DNA of 64,000 nt from positions 5,664,816 to 5,728,815 of the forward strand of contig CP036272.1 of NCBI GenBank assembly GCA_007745635.1. Reading direction: 5' to 3'. Both the position numbers and the translations under genes were made by a program. Origin of the DNA: Stieleria bergensis. GTDB taxonomy: Bacteria; Planctomycetota; Planctomycetia; Pirellulales; Pirellulaceae. Shown here one piece after another: positions 26,734-36,425 of the stretch. The notes beneath the pieces were generated by a model. It worked only from the letters and a program-made list of their open reading frames with translations. It did no database searches and had not been told where the DNA came from. Every line of letters starts with the position of its first letter. Position 1 is the stretch's first letter.

Positions 26734-28659
26734 ATGCAGCCTTGCTTTCGTCGCCTGCTGGCAATCCTTTGTTCCCTGGGATTTGCAACCACGGCGCGCC
26801 CCGCACTCGCTGACCCCGACCGTCAAGCAACGTTCGATCCCGCGGCGTTTGTGAGTGATTACTGCATGGATTGCCACTCTGGAAAAGACGCGGAGGCTCA
26901 CCTCGACCTGGCTCCTTTTCAGATTGACAAAAAGGGCGCCGACGCGAGGATGGCTGACAAAGCATTCCAGTGGATCACCATTTCCCAGCGGGTGATGGAT
27001 GGCAGCATGCCACCAGAGGATTCCGAAGCACCGAGTATCGCTGACCGAGAGCGGTTTACCGATTGGGTGCAGACCACGCTGCAGCGAACCGCTTGCGAGC
27101 AGGGCGTCTCGCCTGGCCGAGCACCGATGCGCCGACTGACACGTTCAGAATACTCTGCCACACTCCGAGACCTGCTTAGCATTCACATCAATGCAGGCCA
27201 AGACCTGCCTGTGGAGGGTGCGGGCGGAGAAGGATTCGACAACGCGGCTGAAACGCTGTTTTTGTCGCCCTTGCACGCCGAAAAGTTCTTTGATGCCGCT
27301 CGCGTTGGACTGAACTACGCTCTGGCGTCGCCGAGATCTCGACGACAGGTGCTGGGTGCCGAACCGGACGCTAACCTGTCCCCGCACGACGCCGCAAAAA
27401 AGCAATTGCAATCATTCCTACCGCGCGCCTTCCGTCGTCCTGTCACTGATACAGAGCAACAGGCCTATCAGCAACTGTTTGCGGATCTGTTTGACGTGAC
27501 GAAGGCTTATGAAGTCGCCATGCAGCGGACGCTTGAAGCGGTGCTCATGTCACCGAACTTTTTGTTCCGCCTGGAACCGACTCACGAGAGCCCAGATCCA
27601 AAGCCGCTCGATGATCATGCATTGGCGGTGCGACTCTCGTATTTCTTGTGGGGCACGATGCCAGACCAGCAGCTCATGCAGTTGGCCAACCAAGGGAAGC
27701 TCAGTGACCCTGAAGTTCTGCGCCAGCAAACGCTTCGTCTGCTCCAGCATCAAGAACGTGTTCGACTGTTTGCGAAAAGCTTTACTGAACAGTGGCTGGG
27801 CACGCGCACCTTAGGTCGCGAATTCAAACCGGACGCCAGGGTGATTAAACAGTTTGATGCGGAGCTGCTCGGTGGCATGAAGTACGAGCCGATCTTTTTC
27901 TTTCAGGAACTGCTGACCCAGAATCACTCCATCCTGACCTTAATCGATTCTGATTTCACCTACGCCAATCGGCGTCTGGCCCAGCATTACAAGATTCCGG
28001 GTAACTTTCGCGAACAACCGCGGCGAGTGGAGCTGCCCGAAGACAGCCCTCGTGGAGGCTTACTCGGGATGGCCAGCGTCTTGGCCGTTTCATCACATCC
28101 TTATCGAACCAGCCCGGTCCTACGAGGCAAATGGGTCTTGGAAACCATGCTCGGCACGCCGCCGCCGCCCGCTCCACCGGACGTTCCAGCTCTGGACGAA
28201 GTTGAAACCAGCGCATCTGCCGAGACGCTGCGCCAGCGACTTGAACGACACCGCCGCGACCCAGTGTGCGCGTCCTGTCACGATCGCATTGACCCACTGG
28301 GGTTTGGTTTAGAGAACTTTGATGTGCTGGGACGCTGGCGAACCAGTGACCAAGGCCAAGCGATCGACAGTCGCGGCACGCTTCCTGACGGAACCCATTT
28401 CGAAGGCCCACAAGAACTGAAACACTTGCTCCTGGAACGCAAGTCTCAGTTCGCTCGAAACCTGACAGCCAAACTGTTGGGCTATGCCCTGGGACGCGGC
28501 CTGACCTTCAAGGACTACTGCACTGTCTCAGAGATTGTTGAAAAGCTTGAAGCCGACGAGTTTCGCTCACACACTCTGATTCTGGAAATCGTCCAAAGTG
28601 TCCCGTTTCGCTATCACGCGGGTACGGATCCCGCGCGGACAGTGACAACAGTAGAATAA
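26734..28659 (+). CDS. planctomycete cytochrome-like protein (DUF1587/1592/1588/1585)
   Basis: 641 residues from the ATG at 26734; a TTG 9 codons earlier also opens the frame. The N-terminus is a signal peptide (residues 1-26, ending ARPALA). The first c-type heme site is CMDCH (residues 44-48). The following domain order is that of the planctomycete cytochrome-C-like, DUF1587, DUF1595, DUF1592, DUF1588 and DUF1585 series: RRLTRSEYSATLRDLL, LPRAFRRPVTDTEQQAY, LAVRLSYFLWGTMPD, RGGLLGMASVLAVSSHPYRT, and a second heme site CASCH (512-516) in DPVCASCHDRIDPLGFGLEN. Exported to the cell envelope. The partner DUF1552 gene follows by 88 bp, the usual pairing. The activity of this family is unproven; polymer or carbohydrate oxidation has been suggested. 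Confidence 0.92.
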   Translation: MQPCFRRLLAILCSLGFATTARPALADPDRQATFDPAAFVSDYCMDCHSGKDAEAHLDLAPFQIDKKGADARMADKAFQWITISQRVMDGSMPPEDSEAPSIADRERFTDWVQTTLQRTACEQGVSPGRAPMRRLTRSEYSATLRDLLSIHINAGQDLPVEGAGGEGFDNAAETLFLSPLHAEKFFDAARVGLNYALASPRSRRQVLGAEPDANLSPHDAAKKQLQSFLPRAFRRPVTDTEQQAYQQLFADLFDVTKAYEVAMQRTLEAVLMSPNFLFRLEPTHESPDPKPLDDHALAVRLSYFLWGTMPDQQLMQLANQGKLSDPEVLRQQTLRLLQHQERVRLFAKSFTEQWLGTRTLGREFKPDARVIKQFDAELLGGMKYEPIFFFQELLTQNHSILTLIDSDFTYANRRLAQHYKIPGNFREQPRRVELPEDSPRGGLLGMASVLAVSSHPYRTSPVLRGKWVLETMLGTPPPPAPPDVPALDEVETSASAETLRQRLERHRRDPVCASCHDRIDPLGFGLENFDVLGRWRTSDQGQAIDSRGTLPDGTHFEGPQELKHLLLERKSQFARNLTAKLLGYALGRGLTFKDYCTVSEIVEKLEADEFRSHTLILEIVQSVPFRYHAGTDPARTVTTVE

Positions 28660-28747
28660 CCATCCATCGCCAGTCGGTTCGAAACCGACTCCTCAAACTC
28701 GATCACCGATCACACCAGTTTAGAACCGCGACCAAGCGAGTGCGAAC

Positions 28748-30109
28748 ATGAACCACCAACCAACCCATCGATCTGGAATCACTCGCCGCACGGTTTTGCG
28801 AGGCATGGGTGCTGCGTTAGCGATCCCTTGGTTAGAGGCGATGCAGACTCAAACCCTGCATGCAGACCTGGCAAAGGATGTCGATGCTCCCGTACGGATG
28901 GCGGTGTTGTTCGCACCCAACGGCACGCGTGCTGACCTGTGGACGCCACAAGGCGAAGGCACCGAGTTCAAGCTTTCCCCGACCCTGCAACCGCTGGAAG
29001 ACTTCAAGCAGCAGTTGCTGATCCCCACGAATCTGTGGAATCAAGCCAGCCGATCTGGCGACGGTCACTATGTCAAAACGTCTGGCTTTTTGACCTGCAC
29101 AACGATTAACAAAACGTTGGGCATCGACCTGAACGCCAATGGCACGTCGATGGATCAGGTTGCCGCACAGAGTGTTGGCAGACAAACGCCGCTACCATCG
29201 CTGGAACTGGGGATTGATCCGGTCAGCGTTGGCGTGGATCGCAACGTTGGCTACACGCGAGTCTACGGTGCACACATCGCTTGGAACAGCCCGACCAGTC
29301 CACTGGCTCGAGAAGTCAATCCACGCTTGGTCTACGAACGACTGTACCGGGCGGGACAGCCTCAATCCAAAACAGCCGACCAAGACAAACTCCTGCTCGA
29401 CCGAGTCCTGGATGATGCTCGGCAACTCGATCGGCAGCTCGGTGCCGAAGATCGACATCGCCTGAAAGAATACCTGCAATCGGTGCGTTCCATCGAACAA
29501 CGTGTTCAGCGTGCCACCGACGATACCGCCACGCGATGGACAGCGCGCAGCTCGTTTGACTCGGTGCCAAAGCCGCCAGCAAAACTGCCTGATGATCATC
29601 AAGAACATGTGCGATTGATGCTGGACATGATCGCGTTGGCATTCCAAACCGATACCACGCGAGTCAGCACGTTCATGTTTGGCAACGCCGTCAGCGGGAA
29701 GAACTTTTCGTTCTTGGATGGAGTGACGAGCGGGCACCATGATGTGTCACACCACGAGAACAAAGAAGAAAAGCTCAAACAATATGCCATTATCAGCCGT
29801 TGGCACGTCGAACAGTACGCTTATCTCTTGACACGGCTTGCCAGCATGCCAGAAGGCGACAGCACTGTGCTGGCAAACTCGATGATTCTATTCGGTTCGG
29901 GCCTTCGCGATGGCAACGGCCACGACCCACATAACTTGCCATTAGTGCTGGCCGGACAAGCAGGCGGGCGACTGGAGACCGGGAAACACCTGACGTTCAG
30001 TCAAGACACGCCGCTGGCAAACCTGTACGCTGCGATGCTAACAGCGTTTGGCTGCTCGGTAGACCGCTTCGCTGACAGCACCGGTCCACTGCCTGGGACT
30101 CTTGCCTAA
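28748..30109 (+). CDS. DUF1552 family protein, Tat-exported
   Basis: 453 residues. The N-terminus HRSGITRRTVLRGMGAALAI carries a twin-arginine motif (RR at 13-14) followed by a hydrophobic stretch, so export by Tat is likely. The body matches DUF1552: VRMAVLFAPNGTRADLW, DGHYVKTSGFLTCTTINKT, a helical DRVLDDARQLDRQLGAED, and DTTRVSTFMFGNAVSGKNFS followed by SGHHDVSHHEN (metal-binding-like histidines). It is always found beside the DUF1592-type cytochrome protein in planctomycetes; here 88 bp downstream on the same strand. The TatA/B-type proteins at 55.3-55.8 kb may serve its export. Biochemical function is not established. Confidence 0.92.
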   Translation: MNHQPTHRSGITRRTVLRGMGAALAIPWLEAMQTQTLHADLAKDVDAPVRMAVLFAPNGTRADLWTPQGEGTEFKLSPTLQPLEDFKQQLLIPTNLWNQASRSGDGHYVKTSGFLTCTTINKTLGIDLNANGTSMDQVAAQSVGRQTPLPSLELGIDPVSVGVDRNVGYTRVYGAHIAWNSPTSPLAREVNPRLVYERLYRAGQPQSKTADQDKLLLDRVLDDARQLDRQLGAEDRHRLKEYLQSVRSIEQRVQRATDDTATRWTARSSFDSVPKPPAKLPDDHQEHVRLMLDMIALAFQTDTTRVSTFMFGNAVSGKNFSFLDGVTSGHHDVSHHENKEEKLKQYAIISRWHVEQYAYLLTRLASMPEGDSTVLANSMILFGSGLRDGNGHDPHNLPLVLAGQAGGRLETGKHLTFSQDTPLANLYAAMLTAFGCSVDRFADSTGPLPGTLA

Positions 30110-30110
30110 G

Positions 30111-30138
30111 ACATTGCGTCTAGAACATCGTGTCTAGA
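30111..30138. repeat. 14-bp imperfect tandem duplication
   Basis: ACATTGCGTCTAGA (30111-30124) and ACATCGTGTCTAGA (30125-30138), two mismatches, starting one base after the stop codon of the DUF1552 gene and before the convergent shikimate kinase end. Confidence 0.75.
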
Positions 30139-30169
30139 ACAAAACGCATCGGCCATGCCAACCGCCCCA

Positions 30170-30751
30170 TCAATGGCTGGTCGATAAATCGTGATACCAA
30201 GCGAAGATTTCCAGCGCGACTTGCCGAGGTGACTGGCGATCGGTTCGGGCGGTTGAACCGGAGACCTCGTCGTACAACGGATCGCGGACTTTTAAGAGCT
30301 GAACGATCTCTTGAACGGGATCTAAATCCGTCAGAGCAGGGCGGTGCGCCGACTTGGGTTGATTCAGTTTGGCAGCTCTTGCATAGCCTCTGCCCAAAAT
30401 CCTCTGAGCGATCGTCTCCACCGACGACTGCAACCAAACGCAGACGCCCGACTGCTTGATCAACTGACGATTCTGTTCGCGAAGGATTGCTCCCCCGCCG
30501 AGAGCGACGACCAAGGGAACGGTTTCAACTTCGGCACTGGCAACCTCGCGCAAACAATCGTGCTCCCACTGGCGAAACAGTTCCTCGCCGCCTTCGTCAA
30601 AGAGCGTTTTGATGGACTTTCCAGCACTCGCTTCAATCCTGCGATCCAGATCCAAACACCGAGTGCCCAGCAGGTTTGCAAGCTGCTTGCCGACGGTCGA
30701 TTTCCCCGTCCCCCGGTAGCCCGTCAAGTATATTCGTTGCAAATCCATCAT
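30170..30751 (-). CDS. aroK: shikimate kinase
   Basis: 193 residues from the ATG at 30751. Phosphorylates shikimate at the 3-hydroxyl with ATP in the chorismate pathway. P-loop GYRGTGKSTVGKQ (residues 11-23), the shikimate-binding DLDRRIEASAG, FRQWEHDCLREV (Arg of the substrate-binding domain), LALGGG-type loop as VALGGGAIL, and a C-terminal LID region with RPALTDLD. Slightly longer than the 173 aa E. coli enzyme because of an extended C-terminus. It is isolated from other aro genes. A start 19 codons further upstream is possible but lacks conservation. Confidence 0.92.
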   Translation of the reverse strand: MMDLQRIYLTGYRGTGKSTVGKQLANLLGTRCLDLDRRIEASAGKSIKTLFDEGGEELFRQWEHDCLREVASAEVETVPLVVALGGGAILREQNRQLIKQSGVCVWLQSSVETIAQRILGRGYARAAKLNQPKSAHRPALTDLDPVQEIVQLLKVRDPLYDEVSGSTARTDRQSPRQVALEIFAWYHDLSTSH

Positions 30752-30880
30752 GGCACTCTGTTTCCAAACTAAGTTATCATAGCGTTCGCCCCAAGCATAA
30801 CCAATCAAACAACGTGCACCAAACCTGATCGGAAAACTCGCCCCAGCACATTGCGTTTGATCACCAGAGCGTTTGATTCC

Positions 30881-32410
30881 ATGACCAGCCCCGCTTCCCG
30901 TCGCCCACAGCCGTCCGATGATTCTCGGACACCGGCCCGGAAGTGGATGTTTCGACTGATCACCGTTGCGCTGGTGCTGACACCACTGTTGATCCTTGAG
31001 ATCGGCTTGCGAGTGGCGGGTTATCCACCACGGGACCAGCTCGCTGTCGACCCCATCTTTGATCCGTTGGATCCTAAACCGCTGTTTGAAAGCAGGGACT
31101 CAGGGCAGACATGGTCGATTCCAGAGAGTCGCCACAATTTCTTTGCCCCCGCATCGTTCAGCAATCAGAGCGACCGGCCCATTCGGCGCATTTTTGTGCT
31201 CGGTGGCTCGACGGTTCAAGGCAGACCCTGGCATCCGCCGACCGCCTTTCCGGCGTGGACACAGCTGTTCCTGCAAGCCTGTGATCCCGCACACGATTAC
31301 CAAGTGATCAATTGCGGGGGTGTTTCGTATGCAAGCTATCGAGTCGCAAAACTCCTTGACGAGGTTCTGCAGCATCAACCCGCAGCGATCGTGATCTACA
31401 CGGGCCATAATGAATTCCTTGAACAACGCTCTTACCCGGCCACCGATAGCATCGCCAACCAAGCGACTCGTCTCGCTCAATCGTCACACCTTGTCCGAGC
31501 CATCCAGCACCTGCAGCACACGCCGACTCGGGATCCATCGGCTGAGTTGCAAACGGATGCTCCGGTCACGCGTCTGGACTTGATGGATGGAATGGACTTG
31601 TACCAACGAGACGATGCATGGCGTCAGGCAGTGGTCGCACACTTTCAACGGACGCTTGATCAAATGGCCAAACGCTGTCGGCAAGCCGATGTTCCATTGA
31701 TTCTTTGCCAACCGGCAAGTGATCGCGTTGACACCGCCCCCTTTAAAATCATGCCCGCCGTCTTGACTGCCAGCCAAACCACTCACTTTGACACCTTTTG
31801 GGAACAAGCTCGCAACGGTCAGCTGAACACGGACCACAGAATCGAGTCCTGCCAGCAGGTGTTAGGGATGGACCCACAGCATGCCGGTGCAAACTTCGTG
31901 CTTGGAAAACTGTTGATCGATCAGGGACAATTTGAAATAGCAAAACCGCATTTACTGGCTGCTCGCGATCACGATGTCTGCCCATTAAGAGCCACATCGG
32001 CGATTGAGATGGCAACCAAGCAAGTCGCAAGCCTCCACCAGTTGGAACTGGTCAGATGTGACGAGTTGCTTGACGCGAGAGACCTTCAAGGTCAGCCCCG
32101 TCCCGATGGCATTCCCGACACCAATCGTTTTGTGGATCACATTCATCCCTCAATCGCTGGACACCAACTGATCGGTCAAGCGATTGCAAAACGGCTGGCG
32201 GAACAGTGGCGACTGGCTTGCTCGAACGACGTTCAAGCCCAGTATGAATCGCTCGTGCAAGCGCAACTTTCGTCGCTTGAGGAAGCCTATTTCACTCGCG
32301 GCAAACAACGTTTGCAAGGCCTGCGGCGCTGGGCCTCGGGACGGTCGGGGAAACTGCACTTACCCGCAAATCAGTCGTTTCAGCGACAGACTCCCTCGTC
32401 ACCCCAATAA
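30881..32410 (+). CDS. SGNH/GDSL-like hydrolase with N-terminal membrane anchor
   Basis: 509 residues from the ATG at 30881. One membrane segment (about residues 24-46), then the body lies outside the cytoplasm. SGNH blocks: FVLGGSTVQG (nucleophile Ser110), NCGGVSYASY, IVIYTGHNEFLEQ (Asn177) and DHIHPSIAGH (Asp/His of block V) near residue 425. Between blocks III and V is an insertion with an Ala/Leu-rich helical stretch that looks like TPR (ANFVLGKLLIDQGQFEIAK). It may de-esterify a glycan or lipid at the cell surface; a link with the exopolysaccharide cluster is only a guess. It is divergent from shikimate kinase by 129 bp. Confidence 0.85.
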   Translation: MTSPASRRPQPSDDSRTPARKWMFRLITVALVLTPLLILEIGLRVAGYPPRDQLAVDPIFDPLDPKPLFESRDSGQTWSIPESRHNFFAPASFSNQSDRPIRRIFVLGGSTVQGRPWHPPTAFPAWTQLFLQACDPAHDYQVINCGGVSYASYRVAKLLDEVLQHQPAAIVIYTGHNEFLEQRSYPATDSIANQATRLAQSSHLVRAIQHLQHTPTRDPSAELQTDAPVTRLDLMDGMDLYQRDDAWRQAVVAHFQRTLDQMAKRCRQADVPLILCQPASDRVDTAPFKIMPAVLTASQTTHFDTFWEQARNGQLNTDHRIESCQQVLGMDPQHAGANFVLGKLLIDQGQFEIAKPHLLAARDHDVCPLRATSAIEMATKQVASLHQLELVRCDELLDARDLQGQPRPDGIPDTNRFVDHIHPSIAGHQLIGQAIAKRLAEQWRLACSNDVQAQYESLVQAQLSSLEEAYFTRGKQRLQGLRRWASGRSGKLHLPANQSFQRQTPSSPQ

Positions 32411-32587
32411 ACGCCCGTCTGTTTGCTAACATCGGACTCCATGCAGTAAATTTTGCCAACAATTTTGCTTGCATGACCACCGGTGCGCCCTGTTTGCCCG
32501 GCGTTGGAACCTGCTTGTCATTGCCACAGCGTTCCAGGCCGTCAGAATCGCAATCCCAACGCTGGCCGACGCAGGTCCATTCAATCA

Positions 32588-33583
32588 ATGAGTCCAATCA
32601 TGAGTTCGTCAGACACCCAAACCACCTTTCAAGACTCACCACACCATCGCGAGTTCGAATACAAGGCGAAACCCGGCTGGCAAATGCTGCCAATAGTGCT
32701 GGGCATCTTATTGATGATCCCGCTCTGGATCCTCTTTGCGGTAACGCTTCCCGCGTTGGCACCGTTGTTCGTTGCACTGATCCCTCTATCGATCATTTCG
32801 GCGATCGTGGCTGCCTGTGGATTCCAAGCGGTTCCCCCGAATGGCTCGCGTGTCTTGTTGCTTTTTGGTGAATACAAGGGCACGCTGCGGACCTCTGGCT
32901 TCTACTGGGTGAATCCTTTTTACAGCAAGAGAAAAGTCAGCCTCCGGGTGCGCAACTTTGAAACCGGTTCGTCCACCAGCCCTGAACAAAAAAACAAAGA
33001 AGGCGTGGTGACCAAACCAAAGTCCCGCACCGCTGGCAAGCCATCAAAGGTGAACGACCGGGACGGAAACCCTGTTGAAATTTCAGCGGTCGTGGTTTGG
33101 AAAGTGGTCGATACTGCCGAAGCCATGTTCGAAGTCGATGACTATGAAAACTATGTCGAAGTTCAAAGTGAAGCCGCACTGCGCAGCCTTGCCACTCGCT
33201 ATCCGTATGACAGTCATGAGGACGAAAGCGAGGTTTCACTGCGTGGCAGTACCGATGAGATCAGCGACCAGCTGCGGCACGACATCGAAGCTCGATTGGA
33301 GAAAGCTGGTGTGCATGTTTTAGAAGCCCGTATCAGCCACCTTGCATACGCCCCTGAGATTGCCGCGGCAATGCTTCAGCGTCAACAAGCTGGCGCGGTG
33401 GTCGCCGCTCGAACGCGCATCGTTGACGGAGCGGTTGGTATGGTGGAGATGGCGTTGGATCACTTGAATCGGGAAGACATCGTCGACCTGACGGATGAAC
33501 AACGCGCTGCATTGGTGTCCAATTTGCTGGTCGTGCTCTGCGGCGATCGCCACACGCAGCCGGTCATTCAAACGGGAGCGTAA
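32588..33583 (+). CDS. SPFH/Band 7 domain membrane protein
   Basis: 332 residues from the ATG at 32588 (another ATG four codons later is equally possible). Two hydrophobic segments follow the first about 25 residues ([19 protein letters not shown] and [20 protein letters not shown]). The PHB domain covers about 75-285: [80 protein letters not shown]. The lysine- and serine-rich insertion between residues 120-155 is unusual. Band 7 proteins organise lipid microdomains and associate with proteases or secretion machinery. No NfeD or protease gene is adjacent. It converges on the ATP-grasp gene. Confidence 0.88.
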   Translation: MSPIMSSSDTQTTFQDSPHHREFEYKAKPGWQMLPIVLGILLMIPLWILFAVTLPALAPLFVALIPLSIISAIVAACGFQAVPPNGSRVLLLFGEYKGTLRTSGFYWVNPFYSKRKVSLRVRNFETGSSTSPEQKNKEGVVTKPKSRTAGKPSKVNDRDGNPVEISAVVVWKVVDTAEAMFEVDDYENYVEVQSEAALRSLATRYPYDSHEDESEVSLRGSTDEISDQLRHDIEARLEKAGVHVLEARISHLAYAPEIAAAMLQRQQAGAVVAARTRIVDGAVGMVEMALDHLNREDIVDLTDEQRAALVSNLLVVLCGDRHTQPVIQTGA

Positions 33584-33609
33584 CCAACGCAGCGATTTCT
33601 AAAAGTCGA

Positions 33610-34914
33610 TCATCGATTGGCGCGTCGTCTTGCTGAGGGCAACGCGCCAAAGAGCTGACTCAAATCGCGCTGCATTGACCCCTTGATCGGTAGACCACCG
33701 ATCAAGGTTGCAATCGGATCACCGGCTTCCAGTGCTGTGGTTTCAAACGGGACATCTGTCCACCGAAAACTGCCAGAAACGGCCCCGTCAAGCGGAACGG
33801 ACTCGAAGTGCTGCGGATCAACGACGGAAGCCTGCTTGGCGAACACCACGTGCTTGACGCCGAGTTGTCCCAGCGGCAATGGCCCGTGATTGGCAATGCG
33901 TTGCTGCCATCGCGCAAAGGGTTCAAAGACCGAGCAGGGCAGGGCAGCATGCTGGCCCCAAGCTGCTTCAATCAATTCCATTGAACCGCTGTAGCGTGGA
34001 TTGCATTCCAGCAAATAAACGTCCGAGCCCGTGAGAATCAAATCGACGTTTAAAGGGCCAGACAGCCCAGTCATGTCGACCAATTCCCTACCAATCCGCT
34101 CAACACTCTGCCAACAAGCTTGGCTGACTTTGACAGGCCCCACCGCTCCAGCGTACACAAAGGGACGCTTACCGATTCGCTTGTGCAGCGCCCGACAGAT
34201 CCCAAGCAATTCGCAATGACGCCCATCGCTGACGAACGTCGCACCACAAGCTTTCCCCGCGACGGGCGCTTGGCAGAAGCGACTCTCGTCTAACATTTCA
34301 TTGTCAGCATAATGAACGCCCAAGCCACCGGTGCGACTGAACTGCTTGACCAACCATCCGCTGGGAACCGGGCCCGAAAAACGAGTCAATGGAGTATCCA
34401 CGCCACTACGCTGGGCGAGCTCAGCGACAAACGGTGGTGACTGAGCCAATGCCTGTTGTTCGAGCGTTGCTCCGATGACCTTCAGCGGAGATGAATCGCT
34501 CGACTGCAAAACGCGAAAGCGTGTTCTCCAATCTCCAACGTGATCGTTCGATGGGACGAGCAAACGCTCACAACCGGGCCAGCGGCTGATGATGCCTAGC
34601 ATCCATTGGCCAGAATCATGTGGCGGGCAATCCCGGAGACCGTTGGCCTGCAAGTGTTGCTGTAATTCAGCCATCCACTGATTGGCAACGACTGAGTTAC
34701 TGCCAGAAGGCCTGGCAATCTGATCGACAAGTTCTGTCACAGAAAACCATGTCTCTGCCGCTTGACGTGTTTGCAAGTCCCCAAACAGATCAACGGCGAT
34801 GACGTCCAGCCCTGCGCGTCGTGCCGATTCAGCCGCCGCCCGCACGCTGGCACCCACCAGAATCAGACCCGAGCAATGCGACTGTCGCGACTCCTGTTTC
34901 GGCGAACTGTTCAA
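33610..34914 (-). CDS. ATP-grasp domain protein of the C1-transfer gene set
   Basis: About 434 residues. Start is uncertain: in-frame options are a GTG at 35043 and several TTGs, because tandem duplications sit inside the early reading frame. I place it at the TTG at 34914, just before the Rossmann-like start LILVGASVRAAAESARRAGLDVIAVD. The ATP-grasp core follows: TPLTRFSGPVPSGWLVKQFS (Lys), YAGAVGPVKVSQACW, VDLILTGSDVYLLECNPRYSG (metal-binding Glu/Asn). It is next to fae and a methylene-H4MPT dehydrogenase, and resembles the ATP-grasp proteins (Orf17-type) that accompany H4MPT-linked C1 genes in methylotrophs and planctomycetes. Its ligase role, perhaps in H4MPT or polyglutamyl-type cofactor synthesis, is inferred. 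Confidence 0.75.
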   Translation of the reverse strand: MNSSPKQESRQSHCSGLILVGASVRAAAESARRAGLDVIAVDLFGDLQTRQAAETWFSVTELVDQIARPSGSNSVVANQWMAELQQHLQANGLRDCPPHDSGQWMLGIISRWPGCERLLVPSNDHVGDWRTRFRVLQSSDSSPLKVIGATLEQQALAQSPPFVAELAQRSGVDTPLTRFSGPVPSGWLVKQFSRTGGLGVHYADNEMLDESRFCQAPVAGKACGATFVSDGRHCELLGICRALHKRIGKRPFVYAGAVGPVKVSQACWQSVERIGRELVDMTGLSGPLNVDLILTGSDVYLLECNPRYSGSMELIEAAWGQHAALPCSVFEPFARWQQRIANHGPLPLGQLGVKHVVFAKQASVVDPQHFESVPLDGAVSGSFRWTDVPFETTALEAGDPIATLIGGLPIKGSMQRDLSQLFGALPSARRRANR

Positions 34915-34938
34915 GAGATGATCTTTGGCGTGGGAAAA

Positions 34939-35000
34939 CGAGCGAAACGGCAACGAGCGAAACGGCAACGTGCAAGACTCGACAGACAAGACTCGACAGA
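34939..35000. repeat. two adjacent tandem duplications
   Basis: CGAGCGAAACGGCAA twice (34939-34953, 34954-34968), then CAAGACTCGACAGA twice (34973-34986, 34987-35000). They lie in the 5' region of the ATP-grasp gene; translated in that frame the first gives SLPFR repeated, which argues that this part is not conserved coding sequence. Confidence 0.85.
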
Positions 35001-35043
35001 GAGGTGCAATGGGTGTGAAGCCTGATCCAGACCGCCATAGCAC

Positions 35044-35648
35044 CTGCCGGCATGATACATCTTAGGCCGCGGCCGCAGAAGAGTCTTCATCAGGCATCCA
35101 GGAACTCTGTTCGCTTGCCAGTCAGCTGTGCTGAGTGTTGAAAACACCTTTTGCACGACGCGACCGGATGAGACCTGTCTCGTGACAGCGATTCGCAGCG
35201 GCTGACGCTTCACGGTGCTGGCTACTGCAGAGGGAACCGTTGCACACCATGCCACGGGGCTCCCGTCAACAAGCAGATCGAGCGAAAAACGGGTGGGAAC
35301 GGTTTCGCAAAACGGACCACGAGTGTCACCGTCCCAACGGGCCTGGTTGAAACCACAGTTGCCATGAAACAGTCGGCAAAGGCCCTATAATTCACCGGGA
35401 TTCCCAGCATCGGCTTGATGCCATCACCGATGGTGATCAAAACTTGATTGCAACCGATCAGATACCGCGACGGGGCCTTGCAAAACCGGCTAGTTTTGTT
35501 ACTTTTTGCGCGACCCTAGACCCACCCCTGGCGCGTGACATTTCATCGGATCGTTATCCACCGCTGAAATGTGACCCCACGCGGGGCAAAGGACATGTGT
35601 TTCCCCACCGGTCTTCTGGACAGCAGATTCTTACCACAGGTCAGATAG
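35044..35648. other. divergent region between the ATP-grasp gene and fae
   Basis: 605 bp without a credible gene. It must hold the fae promoter. Features seen: a 5-bp hairpin GTGTT-GAA-AACAC (35135-35147) and the inverted repeat at 35538-35572 about 77-111 bp upstream of the fae start. Confidence 0.5.
35538..35572. promoter_or_regulatory. inverted repeat upstream of fae
   Basis: ACATTTCA (35538-35545) and TGAAATGT (35565-35572) are perfectly complementary, with further pairing of three bases inside after one mismatch. Position and symmetry suggest a regulator binding site or a leader hairpin for the strongly expressed fae gene. This is inference from the sequence alone. Confidence 0.4.
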
Positions 35649-36149
35649 ATGAAATTTTACATTGGTGAAGCCCTGGTGGGCGATGGCAACGAAGTCGCTC
35701 ACATTGACTTGATGATCGGCAGCAAAGACGGCCCCGTGGGCACGGCTTTCGCCAACGCCCTCTCGACTCAAAGCGAAGGCCACACGAACCTGCTGGCAGT
35801 GTTGGAGCCAAACCTGGCTGTCAAACCAGCGACCGTCATGATCACCAAGGTCACCTTGAAGGGCATGAAGCAAGTTGTGCAAATGTTTGGCCCTGCACAA
35901 GCTGCCGTCGCCAAAGCGGTTGCCGACGCAGTTGCCGAAGGCGTGATCCCCGCCGATCAAGCTGAAGAATTGGTCTGCGTCTGTGGCGTCTTCATCCACC
36001 CTGCTGCGGAAGACGACGAAAAGATCTACAACTACAACTACGAAGCCGTCAAGCAGTCGATCGTCAACGCCATGAGCGGTGCTCCATCGGCACAAGACAT
36101 GGTTGCCAAGAAAGACGCAGCGGCGCACCCATTCAAAGGCGATTTCTAA
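35649..36149 (+). CDS. fae: formaldehyde-activating enzyme
   Basis: 166 residues. Catalyses condensation of formaldehyde with tetrahydromethanopterin to 5,10-methylene-H4MPT, the entry step of H4MPT-linked C1 oxidation. The whole protein matches Fae: GEALVGDGNEVAHIDLMIG with the catalytic His (residue 18), then PVGTAFANALSTQSEGHTNL, LAVLEPNLAVKPATVMITKV and VTLKGMKQVVQMFGPAQAAV, and a C-terminal part VCVCGVFIHPAAEDD. Length is the usual 160-180. It is the best-recognised member of the C1 island: ATP-grasp divergent upstream, dehydrogenase 276 bp downstream. In planctomycetes the role is probably formaldehyde detoxification or C1 assimilation rather than methanol growth. Confidence 0.95.
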   Translation: MKFYIGEALVGDGNEVAHIDLMIGSKDGPVGTAFANALSTQSEGHTNLLAVLEPNLAVKPATVMITKVTLKGMKQVVQMFGPAQAAVAKAVADAVAEGVIPADQAEELVCVCGVFIHPAAEDDEKIYNYNYEAVKQSIVNAMSGAPSAQDMVAKKDAAAHPFKGDF

Positions 36150-36425
36150 TCAGCCCGTTTGAATGAACCTGTTCAGATGAACCCTGTGCGATTGAACAGC
36201 TTCAAATGAACAACGATTCAACGCTTCGGCCTCCATCAACATCCGTTGATCGGAGGCCGATTTGTTTTCTTGCCATCGCCGTCCTCGGTTGCTTGCTCTG
36301 GACGGCACCGTCGATGCACCAGCCGCCCCAGATTGGCAACCTTCCCGCCACCGGTTCTCGACTCATCTCGGCTAGCAGACCGGCACTGCTGGTTACCACT
36401 GACACCGACCTACCTGTTTGATTTG

